Below, in pieces: positions 1 to 8,741 of a stretch of 64,000 bases of DNA. A model generated the notes under the pieces. The model did no database searches. It worked only from the letters and a program-made list of their open reading frames with translations, and was not told the DNA's origin. Numbering within the stretch: position 1 is the first letter of the stretch; every line of letters begins with the position of its first letter. The stretch is from Vibrio lentus (GTDB lineage Bacteria > Pseudomonadota > Gammaproteobacteria > Enterobacterales > Vibrionaceae). The stretch is taken from assembly GCF_030409755.1 (NCBI RefSeq), contig NZ_JAUFQE010000003.1, positions 62,001-126,000 on the forward strand, written 5' to 3'. The translations under genes were made by a program, and so were the position numbers.

Positions 1-2
1 AA

Positions 3-110
3 GCACTCAAGGAGATGGCGCGTAAGATGCTGCTTAATGGTCTAGATCAACAAACCATTATGGATGTCACGGGATTGAATACAGACGAACTAGCACAACT
101 TTCTCATTAG
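3..110 (+). CDS. C-terminal end of an Rpn-family recombination-promoting nuclease (partial)
   Basis: An open frame enters from the left edge and stops at 108-110. The 35 visible residues contain A-R-K-M-L-L-N-G, then I-M-D-V-T-G-L and finally D-E-L-A-Q-L. From memory this is the typical tail of Rpn/PD-(D/E)XK 'putative transposase' proteins, which promote RecA-independent recombination. The catalytic domain lies outside the window, so activity cannot be judged. The assignment rests only on the tail motif. Confidence 0.55.
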   Translation, partial: ALKEMARKMLLNGLDQQTIMDVTGLNTDELAQLSH

Positions 111-1071
111 CCGCTCAAGCATAAAGGGTTGTGTTGATAAAATCTGCCTGGAGACAAAGCTACATCGTTTATGACTAACCGTGGGCTTCTAACTGGCATA
201 CCTAGAGCTATAATTTTGTTCATAGTTTTGACATTTACTATCATTTCACCTATTTGAGCGTTGTAATATCTCAAACTCGCTTTAGCGCTTTTCCGCTTCA
301 TTTATTGAGTAACTCTCTTCCCAACGCCTTGCATTCTTTCGAGGTGCTCTCAATGAGGTAAAACCTTTCTTTTTCAGAACCTCATGGCGCAACAAAACTG
401 ACTTCCACACTCATGGTTTCGAGTATATCGACATGAACAGCTAAGTGTAGCTTTTGCTATGTTCTGCGTTTCTTTGCATCAAGCTTTTTCACTTTCCACT
501 CTCCCTGACCAAAAAGGTGGGGGCTAATTGAGTTAATGGCTAGACGGCGAACAGCCCTTTAAGATTTATTGCTATATTTGACTTGAACCGCCTTCGAACG
601 CTTACCTTTGAAGATTGAGTACGGACGGTTCTTTTTCTAACGCCAATCAACCTATAAAGTACGTATTAAACTTAAATATTGGGCGTTCTCCCTTCGGTTG
701 GCTCATTCCGTCGCTTCACCCCTCTCGCGATAACTTATGGCACTGTTATCGAGCAAGCTCAATGTGACATTAAGTTCCTGCGAACAATCACCAACGCCTC
801 CGCTACTGCGTAGCTGCGCTTCGTCGTGCCTCCTCGTTACCTTTCACTGATTTCAATTAAGTTCTAGTAAGGGCTTGTTTTCTTATGTGCCGATTTTCCT
901 TTCGACTCGCATCACTGGATGGTGCTCGCAGACTGTTCACCATCCTCAATCAGAACCTTCTCTGCAAGGGTTAATAAACGCTGCGCGCCCCTGCAGAGAA
1001 GAACCCTGTTTGAGATCTGGACAGCCAAGCGGCTCCATAAAAGTGATACTCAAACAGAAAGGAAACTTGTC
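111..1071. other. Long stretch without a supported gene
   Basis: No open frame here has both a convincing start and natural composition. The stretch contains a short inverted repeat around 727-752 (arms CGATAAC/GTTATCG) and a locally GC-richer patch at 680-840. It may be decayed mobile DNA, but nothing identifiable was seen. Confidence 0.4.
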
Positions 1072-1434
1072 ATGGCACAACAAAACTCAACCCCAACTCT
1101 CTCTACATTGACGCTCAGCGACCAGCGTTTCGGCGCTGGGCTCGAAAGCTCACCAAAAAATGATCTCTCTTTACTGCCTATTCCTCAGCGTACAGAGGGA
1201 GAAGATCACGGCTTTTCTCTTACGCTGTGTAGCGACATTACCTTAGCTGAACTCAAAATCGCGGGATTTACTTTGCGTGATTCTAAGTTCTACCCATCCA
1301 CTCAGGCTGAGGCTGAGGTTGAGAAAAGTATCTTGCACCACTTTAAAATAGGGGACTTAACTGACAATTTTATTGTGAAGGATGTATCAACCCCTTCGAG
1401 ATCCCTCTTTTCGTTTCACCGTTGCCCGTTTTAA
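1072..1434 (+). CDS. Hypothetical protein, 120 residues
   Basis: The ATG at 1072 is preceded by AGGAAA at suitable spacing, which favours it over the longer in-frame start at 919 whose extra residues look unnatural. The first half is rich in Ser, Thr and Leu and polar. A middle block reads like a compact folded region (L-A-E-L-K-I-A-G-F-T-L). No family was recognised and no signal peptide or membrane segment is visible. The next gene starts 38 bases downstream with its own ribosome binding site, so the two may be co-transcribed. Confidence 0.5.
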   Translation: MAQQNSTPTLSTLTLSDQRFGAGLESSPKNDLSLLPIPQRTEGEDHGFSLTLCSDITLAELKIAGFTLRDSKFYPSTQAEAEVEKSILHHFKIGDLTDNFIVKDVSTPSRSLFSFHRCPF

Positions 1435-1472
1435 TTACTGGGATGTTTTTGTATTAACGTCAGGAGTAAGTC

Positions 1473-1859
1473 ATGAAATATCTCTCTCACTATATTCAAG
1501 CCAAACAAACGCAAGCATTTAATGAGGCGGGGGCGTTCTTTGCTTTTTCTAATAAGCAGTTCGATGAAGCAAAAAAAGAGGGCGTGAAATATGCGTCGTT
1601 AGGTATGGGTTTAATTTGCCCTGTTGATAATACGAAGCAATTAATGACCCGTTTAGATTCTATTGCTCAAGAAGGGATCGCCGAAGACATCGAAGAGAAT
1701 GGTAAAAAAGCGATCATTCGCCGTGAGCTATTCAATCACGAGTGTTTCTATACCAATGACATTTGTGATTGTGTCGAAAAGCTCGAAGGGTATGGCATTT
1801 CTTACGATGAAGTGTATGAGGTATTTAATCACATTCGTAAAACGGAAGACGTTTATTAA
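1473..1859 (+). CDS. DUF7659-like small acidic protein
   Basis: A 128-residue acidic, soluble protein beginning M-K-Y-L-S-H-Y-I-Q-A-K, with a G-A-F-F-A-F-S block, a G-L-I-C-P motif and an E-E-N-G-K-K-A-I-I-R-R-E-L segment. I recall this pattern from DUF7659-type proteins on phages and plasmids, of unknown function. The family name is from memory and uncertain. AGGAG upstream at 1460 supports the start. A strong hairpin follows the stop, so this gene ends its transcription unit. No catalytic motif is visible. Confidence 0.55.
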   Translation: MKYLSHYIQAKQTQAFNEAGAFFAFSNKQFDEAKKEGVKYASLGMGLICPVDNTKQLMTRLDSIAQEGIAEDIEENGKKAIIRRELFNHECFYTNDICDCVEKLEGYGISYDEVYEVFNHIRKTEDVY

Positions 1860-1875
1860 ACGCTAAAAGTAAAGC

Positions 1876-1907
1876 GCCTTGATATTTGCTGTATCAAATA
1901 TCAAGGC
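1876..1907. terminator. Perfect 13-bp hairpin between convergent genes
   Basis: GCCTTGATATTTG (1876-1888) pairs exactly with CAAATATCAAGGC (1895-1907) across a 6-base loop. It lies between the stop of the plus-strand gene at 1859 and the stop of the minus-strand gene at 1945, so it could stop transcription in both directions. Flanks are A/T-rich but lack a clean T-run. Confidence 0.6.
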
Positions 1908-1944
1908 AAATTCAATTTAAATACAGGGGTAAATAAAATGAACA

Positions 1945-2799
1945 TTATGAAGCCAAAGTCAAAATGCCAAGGGTAGCGAGTAAGCAAGAGACTATTTTCG
2001 TTTTAAGGTTCGTGTGCTCTTTTAAAAAGAAGTAACCAAAAAGAATATCGAAGATGAAGGCTCCCTGGAATAAAACCATGACTAAACTAAAAGCGCTAGT
2101 GTTAAGCACTTTTAAGAGAAAATAGTAGCTTGCCGTGCCGCAAGTGGCTGTTATTACGGCGTTAACTAGAACTTTTTTGATTAACCCATAATGAACTTTA
2201 AATAGTAAAGGCGTCAAAAGAGCGGTTCCAGAAAAACCGATGAAAAGGATAACGCTAGAGGGTAAGTACAACGTAAGTACTTTATCAAAACCAATGGCTA
2301 GAGTGAGAAAGATTGGGGCGAGCCACGCGTGCAGATTGTTTGAAAAAAGAAGATTCATGTTGTTACTTGTGCTGATGAGCAGTGAAGCGACAAGTATCAG
2401 TATAGTGCCCATCATTTGAAGGAACGTCAGTGTCTCATTTAAAAAGCTAACTCCGAACAGAGCACTCCAAATGATCTTTGTTTTAGAGATTATCGAGACA
2501 GCGCCTAATTCAATTGAAGTTCGAGCCCTAAAGGTTGAGTATGCAAACCCAAGCCATGAGAAAACACTGAATATACTTAAAAGCAACAGCTCCCAAAGTT
2601 CACTTGTATTGTCGAATTTTGTAGGGATTTGTTCGATTTCGAAGAGAACAAACAGCGCAGCTAGTAAACTGCATGTGATTTGATAGGCGAGTAAATATTC
2701 ATTACATAAAGGGTTTTTCTTAAGAAAGACTCGTGAAATCCATTTGTCTAATGAACTTAAAGTCATAGCTAGAACTAAGATAGTGTATGAACTTATCAT
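1945..2799 (-). CDS. EamA/DMT-family transporter
   Basis: A 284-residue, very hydrophobic protein with about ten predicted membrane segments, the usual size for drug/metabolite transporters made of two EamA repeats. The second half ends L-K-E-H-T-N followed by a membrane helix, as is common in EamA proteins. It would sit in the inner membrane; the substrate cannot be read from sequence. The start overlaps the stop of the upstream methyltransferase gene by ATGA, so the two are translationally coupled. This suggests that the exporter handles a molecule related to the methyltransferase, which is inference only. Confidence 0.8.
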   Translation of the reverse strand: MISSYTILVLAMTLSSLDKWISRVFLKKNPLCNEYLLAYQITCSLLAALFVLFEIEQIPTKFDNTSELWELLLLSIFSVFSWLGFAYSTFRARTSIELGAVSIISKTKIIWSALFGVSFLNETLTFLQMMGTILILVASLLISTSNNMNLLFSNNLHAWLAPIFLTLAIGFDKVLTLYLPSSVILFIGFSGTALLTPLLFKVHYGLIKKVLVNAVITATCGTASYYFLLKVLNTSAFSLVMVLFQGAFIFDILFGYFFLKEHTNLKTKIVSCLLATLGILTLAS

Positions 2800-3446
2800 T
2801 GTTTCTCAATGTGAATTGAGCTCTTGCATTTTATAAGTTCAAATAACTTTTCGTTATTGTGGTTGCTCTTTTCTCCTTTAGTAATAGCAACGTGATTATA
2901 ATCAGTTTCAATTTTAGCTATGACATTTGGAATGACGCTTTGAAGCAGAAGTAATTCGAAAACCAATTTACTTAAAGGCGTTCCGGGAAACAACTCTTTC
3001 TTTTGAAACTCGCCCGGCCAGTGTGCCCATCCCCAATCTTCTGTGATGTATATCCCACCAGATTTTAGATAAGGGAATGATGTCAAAAAAGCGGCTTTTG
3101 TTGGTTCATATAAATGACTGCAATCATCAATAATCAGGTTTACATTTTTTTTGGGGAAGTGTGATTCTAATATTTGAATGATCTTGTCGGTATGCTTTTG
3201 CTTTACTCCACAATAAGGCTCTATTACAGAGTGTGCTGAAGGCCCCTTTGCTGGATGTTCTCGACGTTCGTCTATGCCTATGATGGAGTCAGGGGTGTAA
3301 ATCTTATCGAGTAAAACGAGACTCGCCCCGTGATGTACCCCAAACTCAATAATGTTTTTTGGATTCAAAGGAGTACAGATTCGTGCCATTGATTGGGCGA
3401 ATGAAGGGTCTTTAACTAGAACGAAATTATTTTCCGTCGTTTTCAT
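2796..3446 (-). CDS. Class I SAM-dependent methyltransferase-like protein (CmcI/MycE type)
   Basis: A 216-residue soluble protein. It has I-I-E-F-G-V-H-H-G-A-S (about residues 32-42), a glycine-rich SAM-site-like motif, then G-I-D-E-R-R, then I-I-D-D-C-S-H-L-Y-E-P-T, and G-G-I-Y-I-T-E-D-W-G-W. From memory, the acidic DD-x-SH motif and the GG-x-YI-x-ED-W motif match the cephalosporin hydroxylase/macrocin methyltransferase-like group, which often modifies small metabolites. The substrate is unknown. GGGGAG seven bases upstream of the ATG supports the start. It forms a two-gene operon with the downstream DMT transporter. Confidence 0.7.
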   Translation of the reverse strand: MKTTENNFVLVKDPSFAQSMARICTPLNPKNIIEFGVHHGASLVLLDKIYTPDSIIGIDERREHPAKGPSAHSVIEPYCGVKQKHTDKIIQILESHFPKKNVNLIIDDCSHLYEPTKAAFLTSFPYLKSGGIYITEDWGWAHWPGEFQKKELFPGTPLSKLVFELLLLQSVIPNVIAKIETDYNHVAITKGEKSNHNNEKLFELIKCKSSIHIEKQ

Positions 3447-3752
3447 TTTTGGACTCCCCTAAGAAATCAAATGAAATTCAACTTCGTCAATGGATAAGTG
3501 TTCTTCATTATGCCAGCGTATTTTATCTCAAGGGTCATTATAACTATTCATACTTAGTATAGGTCTGATAGTTTCAATAGCCTGCAATGCTACTGTATGT
3601 AAAGATTTGATATTAATTATCAATTAATTAATAATACAATTGGCATTTTTATTTTATTATCCTCAGCTTGTTTTACTTTATTTTATGTAGAACAAGACTA
3701 AAGTTTTCTTTCGCTATTTATTATTACTAATAATGGTTCATCAAACTAGGAT
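3447..3752. promoter_or_regulatory. AT-rich divergent intergenic region
   Basis: A 306-base, strongly AT-rich gap between the minus-strand methyltransferase/transporter pair and the plus-strand transporter pair. It must hold promoters for both directions. A TATTAATTATCAATTAATTA stretch near 3610-3630 is a candidate regulatory tract. No specific operator was identified. Confidence 0.4.
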
Positions 3753-4607
3753 ATGTCAATGGGAAATGTCATGGTGTTTTTTGCGGCCCTTGCATGGAGT
3801 ACAGCAGGGTTATTTACCAGGATAATATCTACCGATTTTCCGACAACTTTATTTTGGAGATCGTTATTTGGCGGGATATGTGTGCTATTTATCTACTATT
3901 TGATTAGCACACCAATCAAGCGTCGCCGTATGTTGATATTTACCAAAGGTGAACTAATTATTGGAATTATTGTCACCGTAGGTATGCTTTGTTTTATAGC
4001 CTCTTTTTTTTATACAACAGTGGCGAATGTTTCTTTTGTATATGGGTTGATGCCATTATCGACCTTTGTTCTTTCTGTTATTTTCCTTAATGAAAAAATC
4101 AATAAAACCACGTTGTTTTGTTGCATCATATCTATGCTTGGTGTGGTATTTATTATGTGGGGAACCACGGATATCGACGACAAGTTAGGCTTATTATTAG
4201 CATTTGGGATGACGTTTTTTATGGCGTTGTTGACAATAATAGCAAAGTACTATCCAACGGCTGAAGTTGCCAAATCAACATACTTGTCTGCCTTTTTATG
4301 CGCACTGATTGTATATCCGTTTTCGAGTCATATTAATGGTTTTTCCAGTGACTATTATTGGTTAATTGCGTATGGAGTGACGAATGTTGGTTTAGGGTTC
4401 GGTGTCTATTTAATAGGAGTTTCTCGAACAACTGCTATGTCGGCAGCTTTAATAGGATTAGCTGAGATACCGTTAGGACCATTTTTAGTTTGGGCTTTTT
4501 ATGCTGAGGAGGTGGGGTTACGCACGATCATAGGTGGCACAATTATAATGATGGCTGCAATAATGTACCTAGTTTCTAACAGATCCGTAAAAAGGGAGTT
4601 TGAATGA
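3753..4607 (+). CDS. EamA/DMT-family transporter
   Basis: A 284-residue integral membrane protein with about ten helices in two EamA-like halves; the first half ends P-L-S-T-F-V followed by F-L-N-E-K-I. This is a typical inner-membrane exporter layout, with unknown substrate. Two starts are possible: ATG at 3753 and ATG at 3759. The AGGA at 3750 is too close to the first, so the second may be used. The stop overlaps the next gene's start by ATGA, giving a two-exporter operon with the LysE-type gene. Confidence 0.8.
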   Translation: MSMGNVMVFFAALAWSTAGLFTRIISTDFPTTLFWRSLFGGICVLFIYYLISTPIKRRRMLIFTKGELIIGIIVTVGMLCFIASFFYTTVANVSFVYGLMPLSTFVLSVIFLNEKINKTTLFCCIISMLGVVFIMWGTTDIDDKLGLLLAFGMTFFMALLTIIAKYYPTAEVAKSTYLSAFLCALIVYPFSSHINGFSSDYYWLIAYGVTNVGLGFGVYLIGVSRTTAMSAALIGLAEIPLGPFLVWAFYAEEVGLRTIIGGTIIMMAAIMYLVSNRSVKREFE

Positions 4608-5242
4608 CAGTGACCTCAAATACGGAATGGTTGACCTACCTAGTTTTTACCTTGTTATATGCGTTTATACCTGGTCCAGCGATGCTTTATAGTATTGCTC
4701 AAGCGGTGTCAGGAGGGAAGAAAGTAGGAATAATGGCCGCTTTTGGCCTTCATATAGGGGGGTATGTCCATGTTCTTTTAGCTGTATTAGGCTTGTCCTC
4801 TGTGCTTTTAACTAATCCTACTCTCTATTCCGTCATTCAAAAGCTAGGCGCTCTTTACCTTGTTTGGTTGGGATTTCAGCGGATTTATCTAACTAAAAAG
4901 GTACGGGTTACTTCTTGTGAAAGTCATATTACCTCCCCTAAACGAACGTTCATTGAGAGTGTGATTGTCGATGTCCTGAACCCTAAAGCTGCAATGTTTT
5001 ATCTTGCTTTTTTGCCACAGTTTGTGAATGAATCAGGAAGTGTTGCTGTTTGGCTGCAGTTACTCATTTTGGGCGTTTTTACGAATTTAATGTTCAGCAG
5101 CGCTGATCTTTTTAGTGTTTTGATGGCGAGTCATCTACATGAAAGGTTTCAAGCAAGAAGTCACTGGGTTGATTTTTTCTCAAGGTGGTCTGGTAGTGTT
5201 TTTATACTGTTAGGTGTGATGGCCTTGGTAAACTCTTCGTAA
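4604..5242 (+). CDS. LysE/RhtB-family translocator
   Basis: A 212-residue inner-membrane protein with about six helices. It has the family hallmarks F-I-P-G-P-A near residue 22 and N-P-K-A-A-M-F-Y-L-A-F-L-P-Q-F near residue 125. This family exports amino acids and related small molecules. It overlaps the preceding DMT transporter by four bases, so the two are probably made together. The substrate is not predictable. It is one of three LysE-type genes in the window. Confidence 0.85.
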   Translation: MTVTSNTEWLTYLVFTLLYAFIPGPAMLYSIAQAVSGGKKVGIMAAFGLHIGGYVHVLLAVLGLSSVLLTNPTLYSVIQKLGALYLVWLGFQRIYLTKKVRVTSCESHITSPKRTFIESVIVDVLNPKAAMFYLAFLPQFVNESGSVAVWLQLLILGVFTNLMFSSADLFSVLMASHLHERFQARSHWVDFFSRWSGSVFILLGVMALVNSS

Positions 5243-5379
5243 AGTTAGGAGAGGGTTACTGTTTGGTGTTCATTTGGAAGTTTGGTACTGAAGACATAAT
5301 CAGATCGCTAACCATTGGCATGCAATAACTAGGGATAAAAATTTCTGGTGTCGCGGTCGTAAGTTCTACAAGGATAGGT

Positions 5380-5901
5380 ATGGAAATTGTGTATGAAGTC
5401 AATGTGACCGAAAAGCAGCATAAAGAAATAATGATGTTGCGGAATCAATCATTTCCAAAGCATCAAGTTGGGCGTTCCTACTTTAAACAACTCCCTCACC
5501 TTCGTGCGCTACAGTATGAAGGAGATGTGCTTGTCGGGTATCTCGGATTAGATTATCGGGTAATAAAAGTTGGGAATGAAGTACACAGGGTTTTGGGGAT
5601 AGTCGACTTTTGTGTTGCTGAACATTATCGAGGTCAAGGTATTGGTACGTTGATGTTATCCGAGGTTTCCTTGTTTTGCGAAGGTAAGGGGGTAGACTTC
5701 ATTATTCTTGTCTCAGAGCTGCAAAGTTTCTATTCAGCACGAGGGTATATTCAAGTTAAGGGAACCAATTCATGGTTAAGGCTTCATGAACACACGAATT
5801 ATGGTGTTGCTGTTGAACATGTTGATGAGCTTTATATAAAGCCAATGAAAGCAAAGAATTGGGGAGATGGCCATATTGACTGGCTTGGTTATATGTACTA
5901 A
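5380..5901 (+). CDS. GNAT-family N-acetyltransferase
   Basis: A 173-residue soluble protein. V-D-F-C-V-A-E-H-Y-R-G-Q-G-I-G-T (about residues 74-89) is the acetyl-CoA pyrophosphate-binding motif A of GNAT enzymes (R/Q-x-x-G-x-G/A). A later F-Y-S-A-R-G-Y-I matches motif B. These enzymes move an acetyl group from acetyl-CoA to an amine; the substrate is unknown. AAGGATAGGT directly precedes the ATG. It follows the two exporter genes by 137 bases and could act on the same type of compound, but that is only suggested by position. Confidence 0.8.
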   Translation: MEIVYEVNVTEKQHKEIMMLRNQSFPKHQVGRSYFKQLPHLRALQYEGDVLVGYLGLDYRVIKVGNEVHRVLGIVDFCVAEHYRGQGIGTLMLSEVSLFCEGKGVDFIILVSELQSFYSARGYIQVKGTNSWLRLHEHTNYGVAVEHVDELYIKPMKAKNWGDGHIDWLGYMY

Positions 5902-6511
5902 CTACAAAGGACAACCAAACGTTTGGGAGTCTCAAGATACTTCGTCTAACCTTATGGCTTAATGTAAGGTGCCTAAGCTTTTTGTGCCCAAAAGCTTCTT
6001 AGAGTTCTCAAGCCGCATCATTCAGCCCCTCATTTTTAAGCAAATCAATATAATCGTAATACCTGGACGGGATTCGGAAAAATTCCGAAAAACTCCGTTT
6101 AAAAAGCGTAGAGACTCGCTGTTATTTTTAGGCTAAATAGTTTGGTAACCAGACTCGATGAGCTTGTCGCGTTTTAAAATTGAAGTGGTTATGTAGCTCT
6201 CACAAACTCTCATCGCACTTGTTGAGTTAGGCTTTTTCGCACAGTGAGTGTTTTTCGTTTGAAAGCGGTATTGTCTGTCGTTTAGCTGTGATTTCAGTTT
6301 TGTCATTAGCCGTTTGCTACAGTGTCAAGGCGAAATCGGTTTGTGAAGCAAGTCTTAACAAACTGCTCAAACGGATAAATAAACGCGTAGCATTGTCGGG
6401 ATGGTTGGCTGAGGTGTTTAAGGTATGAATTTTAAGTTAAGTGGTGGGATTATTTGCCGCTTAGCAGAGCGATATGCTTCTTGGTGATATTAGAAAGCTT
6501 AAGGGTAAATA
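5902..6511. other. 610-base gap with attC-like sequence, no gene
   Basis: No credible open frame was found. An attC-like sequence occupies about 6353-6477 (separate entry). The remainder is A/T-rich with TTCCG repeats near 6075-6095 and looks like decayed cassette DNA. Confidence 0.4.
6353..6477 (+). repeat. Degenerate attC-like site of Vibrio integron type
   Basis: The left end reads TCTTAACAAACTGCTCAAAC and the right end CCGCTTAGCAGAGCGATATG, about 125 bases apart. From memory these resemble the ends of V. parahaemolyticus-type cassette repeats, in which the left end has TAACAAACTGCTCAA and the right end TTAGCAGGGCGTTATG. The right core here has GCGATAT instead of GCGTTAT, so the site may be inactive. 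No integrase gene is in the window. Confidence 0.5.
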
Positions 6512-7129
6512 ATGGACTATTTATTGTTTCTACTGATTTGTATTGTTGCTACTTTTTCTCCCGGTCCCGCAGTACTTTTAGCTGTGAAAAACTCAGCCGT
6601 ACATGGGCTAAGAAAAGCGATGTGGGGTATTGGAGGAAATGTTGCAGCTATGATTACAATGGCTTGCTTATCTGCTGCCGGTTTGGGTGTTGTCATTTCA
6701 GCATCTGAGTCGTTATACCAGTCAGTGAAGATTATTGGAGGCTTATACCTCATCTATATTGGTATCAAGACTTGGCGCTCAAGTACTCAGGTAGCATGTA
6801 GGCAACCTAATACGTTAGATGGGGTAAGTCGATATAAGTTATTGGGTGAAGCGTATATTGTTGGAGTCACAAATCCAAAGGCAGTTATCTTCTATATGGC
6901 TCTATTCCCTCAATTTATTGCCTTTGAACATTCTTTTGCAAAGCAGTTTGTTCTTTTGACTTTGACGTTTGCATTTCTCTCATTTGTAGCTCTTTCAATG
7001 TATGCAATAGCGGCTAACAAGTTAAGTGTTCTACTGATGAAAGAAAAAGTAAGTAAAGCGTTTAACAGAGCTACAGGCGGGATATTTATAGGGTTTGGGC
7101 TATCGTTAATTGCGAGTAACAAGGCATAA
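6512..7129 (+). CDS. LysE/RhtB-family translocator
   Basis: A 205-residue inner-membrane protein of about six helices, with F-S-P-G-P-A-V-L-L-A near residue 15 and T-N-P-K-A-V-I-F-Y-M-A-L-F-P-Q-F near residue 120, the classic LysE/RhtB signatures. It would export amino acids or related small molecules. AAGGG lies eight bases before the ATG. It stands alone, directly after the attC-like sequence, and could be a former integron cassette. It is only distantly similar to the LysE genes at 4604 and 36749. Confidence 0.85.
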   Translation: MDYLLFLLICIVATFSPGPAVLLAVKNSAVHGLRKAMWGIGGNVAAMITMACLSAAGLGVVISASESLYQSVKIIGGLYLIYIGIKTWRSSTQVACRQPNTLDGVSRYKLLGEAYIVGVTNPKAVIFYMALFPQFIAFEHSFAKQFVLLTLTFAFLSFVALSMYAIAANKLSVLLMKEKVSKAFNRATGGIFIGFGLSLIASNKA

Positions 7130-7262
7130 CTACTCTTTCTAATCCAATAAATTGTAACTACAAGCGTGATGACCAAGCTAATTTGTAGAGAAGAGCCTTT
7201 ATATGACAGAATCTCATAAACCCTGAGAGGTATAATCTCTTATCTTTAGCAATTTACGGATA

Positions 7263-8741
7263 TTAATCTAGAGTGATGACTTTATCGAAGTGGTCTAAGT
7301 AAGAACTGTCGTGTGTCACAACAACCAACTTAGTTTGTGGTTCTAAGAGACTAAAAATTATCTCCCACAAACCTTGGCCTGTTTCACTGTCTAAGCCTGT
7401 TGTTGGTTCATCCAGTAGTAACAATTCAGGGGAATGAATATAGGCTCTAAGAAAACACAGCCTGCGCTTTTCACCGCCACTTAGGTTCTGACCGTTACCT
7501 TGTAGTTCAGAATCTAATGTTAACCTAGATGATAGTCCTACTTTGTCTAGCTGACTTGTCAACCAATCATTATCCATCTTTTTTCCAAGGGAAAGGTTTT
7601 CATAAACACTTCCCGAGAAAACAAAATTGTTTTGCTCTAGGTAGTTAGAAGAGAGGTGAGATACGGGCGTTGGTGTTAATAAACCTGCAAGAGTATCGAG
7701 TAAGATTGTTTTACCTTGTCCACTTCTACCTATAACGGCAACGGTATTTATATTTGGTTTCACCAACTCTTCTAGGACCTGATTCAATATTTGGCTAACT
7801 TCAGTTAGCTTCTCTTCGTGCTCTAAGATCCCTTTTAATGCTGAAAAATCCTCACGACTTTGGTCAAGTAACCTATATACATCTAATAACCCAGTAAAAG
7901 CCCTTGTTAAACTAGCAGATAAAAGCAGCGCAGTGACGAGCTGCCCAGCATCAGAGTGTTGTTCTGGAAACAAGTAGAATATGAACAAGGTGATAATGGA
8001 AAGCGATATTAAGCTGTGTGTCGCTATAGCGACACCATCAAATACACTCCTACTGACCGCAAGAGATACAGTTGCTTGTCTATAATTTTCAAAGAATGGA
8101 GCTAAACGTTTTTCAAAGAACCCTTCGACACGATTTGATTGGATCGTACGTATACCAGAAAACACACCAACAATTTGCTCGAGTATTTCATCCTCTGCCT
8201 CATTAACTCGACTGATGTGAGGGCGTCTTAGCCTAATAATTAGAGTTTTAATCATTGTGGCTATCATTAGGACAAAAACTACAAGAGTAAAGGTCAACCA
8301 TCCACTAAATAAAATAATCGCGCAACCTAAGGCAAACAACTCAATGGCTAAAGGTAAACCTCGAGAGACGCTCAGGTTTATGAACTGTTCATAAGAGCCT
8401 AGACCTCTTTCAAACTTACTGGCTAATGAACCAATCTCTAAGCGTTTAAAATGACTAAAGGGTTTTCGTATTAACTGACTAAATAATGTGCGTGATTTGG
8501 TTTCGACGTTGAGTTGTATCTCCTGTTCAAAAAAATATGTAAAAAAAGGAGATATAATAATAGTCACTAATGTAGATAACAGTAGATAATTTAACAAATT
8601 CCCCAAGCCTTCCAACGTGGGGGATTGAGAGGTAATATTAATTATCTGTCCGATTAAATAAGAAGGCAAAGCCAAATTTGCTTTAATTAAAAGCAAAACA
8701 GCAAAGAGTGAAAAATACTTTAGATAGGTAATTATAGGCAT
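7263..8741 (-). CDS. ABC transporter, membrane and ATPase domains fused (putative peptide exporter)
   Basis: A 492-residue half-transporter. The N-terminal ~300 residues carry about six membrane segments. The C-terminal ATPase has Walker A G-R-S-G-Q-G-K-T (about 338-345), signature L-S-G-G-E-K-R-R-L (about 420) and Walker B L-L-L-L-D-E-P-T-T-G-L-D (about 440). It lacks the N-terminal C39 peptidase that trims leaders in many peptide exporters. Its start overlaps the YcaO stop as TAATG, so it is translationally coupled to YcaO. As third gene of the peptide-YcaO-transporter operon it most likely exports the modified peptide and may give self-protection. The export role is inferred from context. 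Confidence 0.85.
   Translation of the reverse strand: MPIITYLKYFSLFAVLLLIKANLALPSYLIGQIINITSQSPTLEGLGNLLNYLLLSTLVTIIISPFFTYFFEQEIQLNVETKSRTLFSQLIRKPFSHFKRLEIGSLASKFERGLGSYEQFINLSVSRGLPLAIELFALGCAIILFSGWLTFTLVVFVLMIATMIKTLIIRLRRPHISRVNEAEDEILEQIVGVFSGIRTIQSNRVEGFFEKRLAPFFENYRQATVSLAVSRSVFDGVAIATHSLISLSIITLFIFYLFPEQHSDAGQLVTALLLSASLTRAFTGLLDVYRLLDQSREDFSALKGILEHEEKLTEVSQILNQVLEELVKPNINTVAVIGRSGQGKTILLDTLAGLLTPTPVSHLSSNYLEQNNFVFSGSVYENLSLGKKMDNDWLTSQLDKVGLSSRLTLDSELQGNGQNLSGGEKRRLCFLRAYIHSPELLLLDEPTTGLDSETGQGLWEIIFSLLEPQTKLVVVTHDSSYLDHFDKVITLD

Noticed and set aside
875..1111. 78-codon frame overlapping the gene at 1072
   Set aside because: It lies in another frame over the better-supported 1072 start with its ribosome binding site, and its composition is unnatural.
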